DNA from: Porphyromonadaceae bacterium UBA7048
GTDB lineage: Bacteria; Bacteroidota; Bacteroidia; Bacteroidales; Muribaculaceae
Direction: 5' to 3'
DNA: 64,000 nt
Assembly (NCBI GenBank): GCA_002493945.1
Contig: DLAL01000047.1
Span: 1 to 64,000, forward strand
In this document: piece after piece, positions 61,483 to 64,000 of the stretch
Position numbering within the stretch: the stretch's first letter is position 1
Layout of the letters: each line of letters starts with the position of its first letter
Notes under the pieces: generated by a model
Database searches by the model: none
Seen by the model: the letters and a program-made list of their open reading frames with translations, nothing else
Told to the model about the DNA's origin: nothing
Made by a program: the position numbers and the translations under genes

Positions 61483-61638
61483 ACTTTGACCCCCGAAGAG
61501 GCCTGTTGCTGTGTTAAAATTTCTTATCGAGGCATAAAAATACCGTCGAAATGCACGTTCTTCCGGTCAGCGCAGCGTCCGGAAGATGGGCCGTGTAGTG
61601 ACGGCCTCATGCTTCCGGAGCTGCATCAGTACGGTATG
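61483..61638. other. Spacer after purL with repeated CTTCCGG elements
   Basis: This 156-base gap contains TCTTCCGG (61559-61566) paired with CCGGAAGA (61579-61586), a further CTTCCGG (61612-61618), and a GGCCGT/ACGGCC hairpin (about 61589-61605). No coding frame is convincing. One of the hairpins probably ends purL transcription. Confidence 0.4.
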
Positions 61639-64000
61639 TCAATGCTTGGCTTTGACGGCTTTTTCGATCCAGCGGCGTGCGTTGACGAAGGCTTCAAGCC
61701 ATACGGTCACTTTCTCGCCGCGGCGGTTTTCGGGATACCATGCCCACTGCCAGGGGAAGATGGCGCGCTCGAGGTGAGGCATGATGGCTATGTGACGACC
61801 GTCAGCCGATGCGAGTGCTGCCACGTCGCCTTCGCTGCCGTTGGGGTTGCCGGGATACTCGGAGTAGGCGTACTTGGCGGCTACCGAAAGACCCGTGGCG
61901 CGGAGACCGTCGGCGAAATGGAAGCGTCCTTCTCCGTGTGCCACCCAGATGCCTGCGGTCATGCCCGAAAGGCTGCCGAACATCACGGTTTCGTTTCTGG
62001 GCACCTTTATCGAAAGGAAGGTAGACTCGAATTTGCCTGAGAGGTTGTGGCACATCTGCACCTTGGGCGTGCCGTCGGCGGCGAGTCCGGCGCCGAGGAG
62101 GTCAAGCTCGATCATGAGCTGACAGCCGTTGCAGACGCCGAGGCTGAGAGTATCCTCGCGTGCATAGAAGCGGCGGAGCGATTCTGCTGCCGTCTCGTTC
62201 CACTTGAAGCCGCCTGCCCAGCCTTTGGCCGAACCGAGGACGTCGCTGTTGGAGAAGCCGCCGCAGAACACTATCATGTTGACGTCGTCGAGGGTCTCGC
62301 GGCCGCTCATGAGGTCAGTCATGTGTACGTCCTTGACGTCGAAGCCTGCGAGATAGAGCGAGTAAGCCATCTCACGCTCGCCGTTTACGCCCTTCTCGCG
62401 GATGATGGCGGCGCGTACGCCCGAAGGCTTGCGGCGGTTCTCCTTGAGTTTGAGCGATTCGAGAGTGCCGGTGAAGTGCTTGGGGAAGCGGTAGCGCAGA
62501 GGCTGCTTGTCGAAGTTGGCTAAGCGGCTTTCGGCGCAGGGTACGGCTGTCTGCTGAAGATCGAAGCGGAACGAAGGCTCGAACCAGCGGCGGCGTGCTG
62601 CCGGAATCGACACGAGGATGGTGCGTCCGTCATTGTGCGATATGGTCAGGACGTTCTCGTTGGCCATAGATGCCACGGGGAAGTAACGCAGGCCCTGCTT
62701 GTCGAGGACGGCTTCGACGGCTTTCTTGTTGCGGTCGCGCACCTGAATGAGGACGGCGGGATTCTCGGCGAAGAGAATCTTTATGAGGTCGGTCTCGCCG
62801 TACATGGCGAAGCCGTCGGTGTAGAAGTTGAGGCCGCCTTCGGTGTTTGCGAAGCACATCTCCAGAAGGGCTGTCACCGTACCGCCAGCGCTCACGTCGT
62901 GGATGGCTGCCACGAGGTCGTCATTGACGAGGCCGTTGACAGTGTCGAAGGCATTTGCAAAGTATGCCGGGTCGGCTACGTCGGGAGTGGTGCCGCCGAC
63001 TTTTCCGAGAGTCTGGGCGAGGGCTGAGCCGCCGAGTGCCAGCGGACTCTTGCTGAAGTCTATATAATATAAGGTGGAGTTGACCGTATGCGAGAGCACC
63101 GCCGTTGGATTGACAGAGCAGCGGGTGCGTTCGGCCGATGCCGAGATGATGACAGTGCCGGGCGCTGTCACTTTCGAGCCGTCGGCATATTTCTGAGTCA
63201 TCGAGAGGCTGTCTTTGCCGGTCGGGATGTTGCAGCCCAGAGCGCAGACGAAGTCGGAGCAAGCCTCTACGGCGCGGTAGAGCGCTGCATCTTCGCCGGG
63301 GTTCTTGCAGGGCCACATCCAGTTGGCGCTCAGGGATACACCCTTGATGCCTTTCTTCAGGCCTGCGCCGACGAGGTTGGTGAGGGCTTCGGCCACAGAC
63401 AGACGCGATCCGGCCTCGACATTCGACAGCGCAACCTGAGGCGCGTGGCCGATGGAGGTGGCTATGCCTTCGCGGCCGTGGTAGTCGAGTGACACGGCTC
63501 CGAAGTCATTGACCGGAAGCTGGAGACGGCCGGCGCACTGCTGGCGTGCGACCTTGCCTGTCACGCTGCGGTCCACCTTGTTGGTGAGCCAGTCCTTGCA
63601 GGCCACGGCGTCGAGTGCAAGCACGTTGTCGATGTACTCGCTGATGAGATTCTGGTCGTATCCGGCTTCGGTGAACGAAGGGGTGACAGTAGTGTCGTTG
63701 ATGACGGTCTTGGGCGGATTGCCGAGCATATCCTCCACAGCGAGGTCGATGGCGGCCTGACCGTCCTTGCGACCGAAGTGCAGGCGGTGGTCGTCAGTGG
63801 TCTGTCCGACGACATAAAGCGGAGCGCGCTCGCGCTGGGCTATGCGCTCTACGAGCGGAATCTTATCGGGATCGATGACGAATCCCATGCGTTCCTGACT
63901 CTCGTTACCTATGATTTCCTTGTCTGAAAGGGTGGGGTCGCCGACGGGGAGTGCGTTTATGTCGATGTCGCCGCCTGTCGACTCGATGAGTTCCGAGAGG
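61639..64000 (-). CDS. purL: Phosphoribosylformylglycinamidine synthase, C-terminal part (cut by window end)
   Basis: About 787 residues of the single-chain PurL; the reading frame is open at the window edge, so the N-terminal third is missing. Visible parts are DKEIIGNESQERMGFVID at the start, the ATP-binding GGSALAQTLGKVGG and AAIHDVSAGGTVTALLEM segments, and a C-terminal glutamine amidotransferase domain with GVCNGCQLM (nucleophile Cys) and VAHGEGRFHF. The PHPER motif reads MPHLERAIFPWQW. The enzyme makes FGAM from FGAR, ATP and glutamine. It is not in an operon with purM (46736), 14 kb away. Confidence 0.95.
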   Translation of the reverse strand, partial: LSELIESTGGDIDINALPVGDPTLSDKEIIGNESQERMGFVIDPDKIPLVERIAQRERAPLYVVGQTTDDHRLHFGRKDGQAAIDLAVEDMLGNPPKTVINDTTVTPSFTEAGYDQNLISEYIDNVLALDAVACKDWLTNKVDRSVTGKVARQQCAGRLQLPVNDFGAVSLDYHGREGIATSIGHAPQVALSNVEAGSRLSVAEALTNLVGAGLKKGIKGVSLSANWMWPCKNPGEDAALYRAVEACSDFVCALGCNIPTGKDSLSMTQKYADGSKVTAPGTVIISASAERTRCSVNPTAVLSHTVNSTLYYIDFSKSPLALGGSALAQTLGKVGGTTPDVADPAYFANAFDTVNGLVNDDLVAAIHDVSAGGTVTALLEMCFANTEGGLNFYTDGFAMYGETDLIKILFAENPAVLIQVRDRNKKAVEAVLDKQGLRYFPVASMANENVLTISHNDGRTILVSIPAARRRWFEPSFRFDLQQTAVPCAESRLANFDKQPLRYRFPKHFTGTLESLKLKENRRKPSGVRAAIIREKGVNGEREMAYSLYLAGFDVKDVHMTDLMSGRETLDDVNMIVFCGGFSNSDVLGSAKGWAGGFKWNETAAESLRRFYAREDTLSLGVCNGCQLMIELDLLGAGLAADGTPKVQMCHNLSGKFESTFLSIKVPRNETVMFGSLSGMTAGIWVAHGEGRFHFADGLRATGLSVAAKYAYSEYPGNPNGSEGDVAALASADGRHIAIMPHLERAIFPWQWAWYPENRRGEKVTVWLEAFVNARRWIEKAVKAKH

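Noticed and set aside
61174..62040. A 288-codon plus-strand frame spanning the etfB start, the spacer and purL.
   Set aside because: It crosses a consensus promoter and two real genes on the other strand and has no protein-like features.
1..64000. CRISPR arrays, insertion sequences, prophage and rRNA.
   Set aside because: No direct-repeat arrays, transposase genes, terminal repeats, integrase or rRNA sequence were seen anywhere in the window.

Overview
The window looks like a chromosomal segment of a GC-rich member of the Bacteroidales, most like the Muribaculaceae (S24-7) or a close relative. The reasons are the SusC/SusD pair, DUF4286, DUF4922 and DUF3332 proteins, the Bacteroidetes-type histone H1-like protein, murT/murK-type MurNAc genes, and promoters of the Bacteroidetes form TTTG-N19-21-TAnnTTTG with almost no Shine-Dalgarno sequences. 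I see no insertion sequence, phage, CRISPR array or rRNA. It is a compact core-type region with one tRNA, one SRP RNA and one small polysaccharide utilisation cluster.

Layout. 43-5835 (minus): a four-gene operon led by a 1,379-residue AlbA/Schlafen-type protein, then a glycosyltransferase, DUF4286 and ruvC. 6097-12286 (plus): a tiny secreted protein, a pRiA4b ORF-3-like protein, cardiolipin synthase, an HD protein, a lipoprotein, pepT and miaA. 12321-31082 (minus): about 18.8 kb and twelve tightly packed genes for peptidoglycan breakdown and MurNAc salvage, ending with a UvrD helicase that carries an internal DEDDh exonuclease. 31233-31706: rlmH. 31769-36939 (plus): nadC, a secreted protein, typA, folP and cdaA. 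37077-39083: a self-contained ABC/GntR operon of four overlapping reading frames, starting with a 21-residue peptide not called by ordinary gene finding. Then dinB and tRNA-Glu (minus), a structured leader with queF-queC, a histone H1-like gene, the SRP RNA, a coiled-coil membrane protein, an MgtC-like protein, a CPA2 antiporter with two RCK_C-like domains, purM, an MltF-like lytic transglycosylase and DUF3332. 50076-57378 (minus): beta-helix lipoprotein, GH16, SusC and SusD. 57765-61409 (minus): etfB-etfA-acyl-CoA dehydrogenase. 61639-64000: the C-terminal two thirds of purL, cut by the window edge.

How the genes work together. The best candidate for an interesting system is the 12-gene minus-strand operon. 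It encodes a secreted amidase that strips peptides from murein, a SpoIID-type glycan-cleaving enzyme, the exo-muramidase NamZ, a MurT-like importer with a very large insertion, the kinase MurK and the etherase MurQ. An FAD/Fe-S oxidase of the D-lactate dehydrogenase type lies in the same operon and could burn the D-lactate that MurQ releases. A NagX-like membrane acetyltransferase, an SGNH esterase, a DUF4922 nucleotidyltransferase-like protein and a glycosyltransferase complete it. Functions of the last group are inferred only from family and position.
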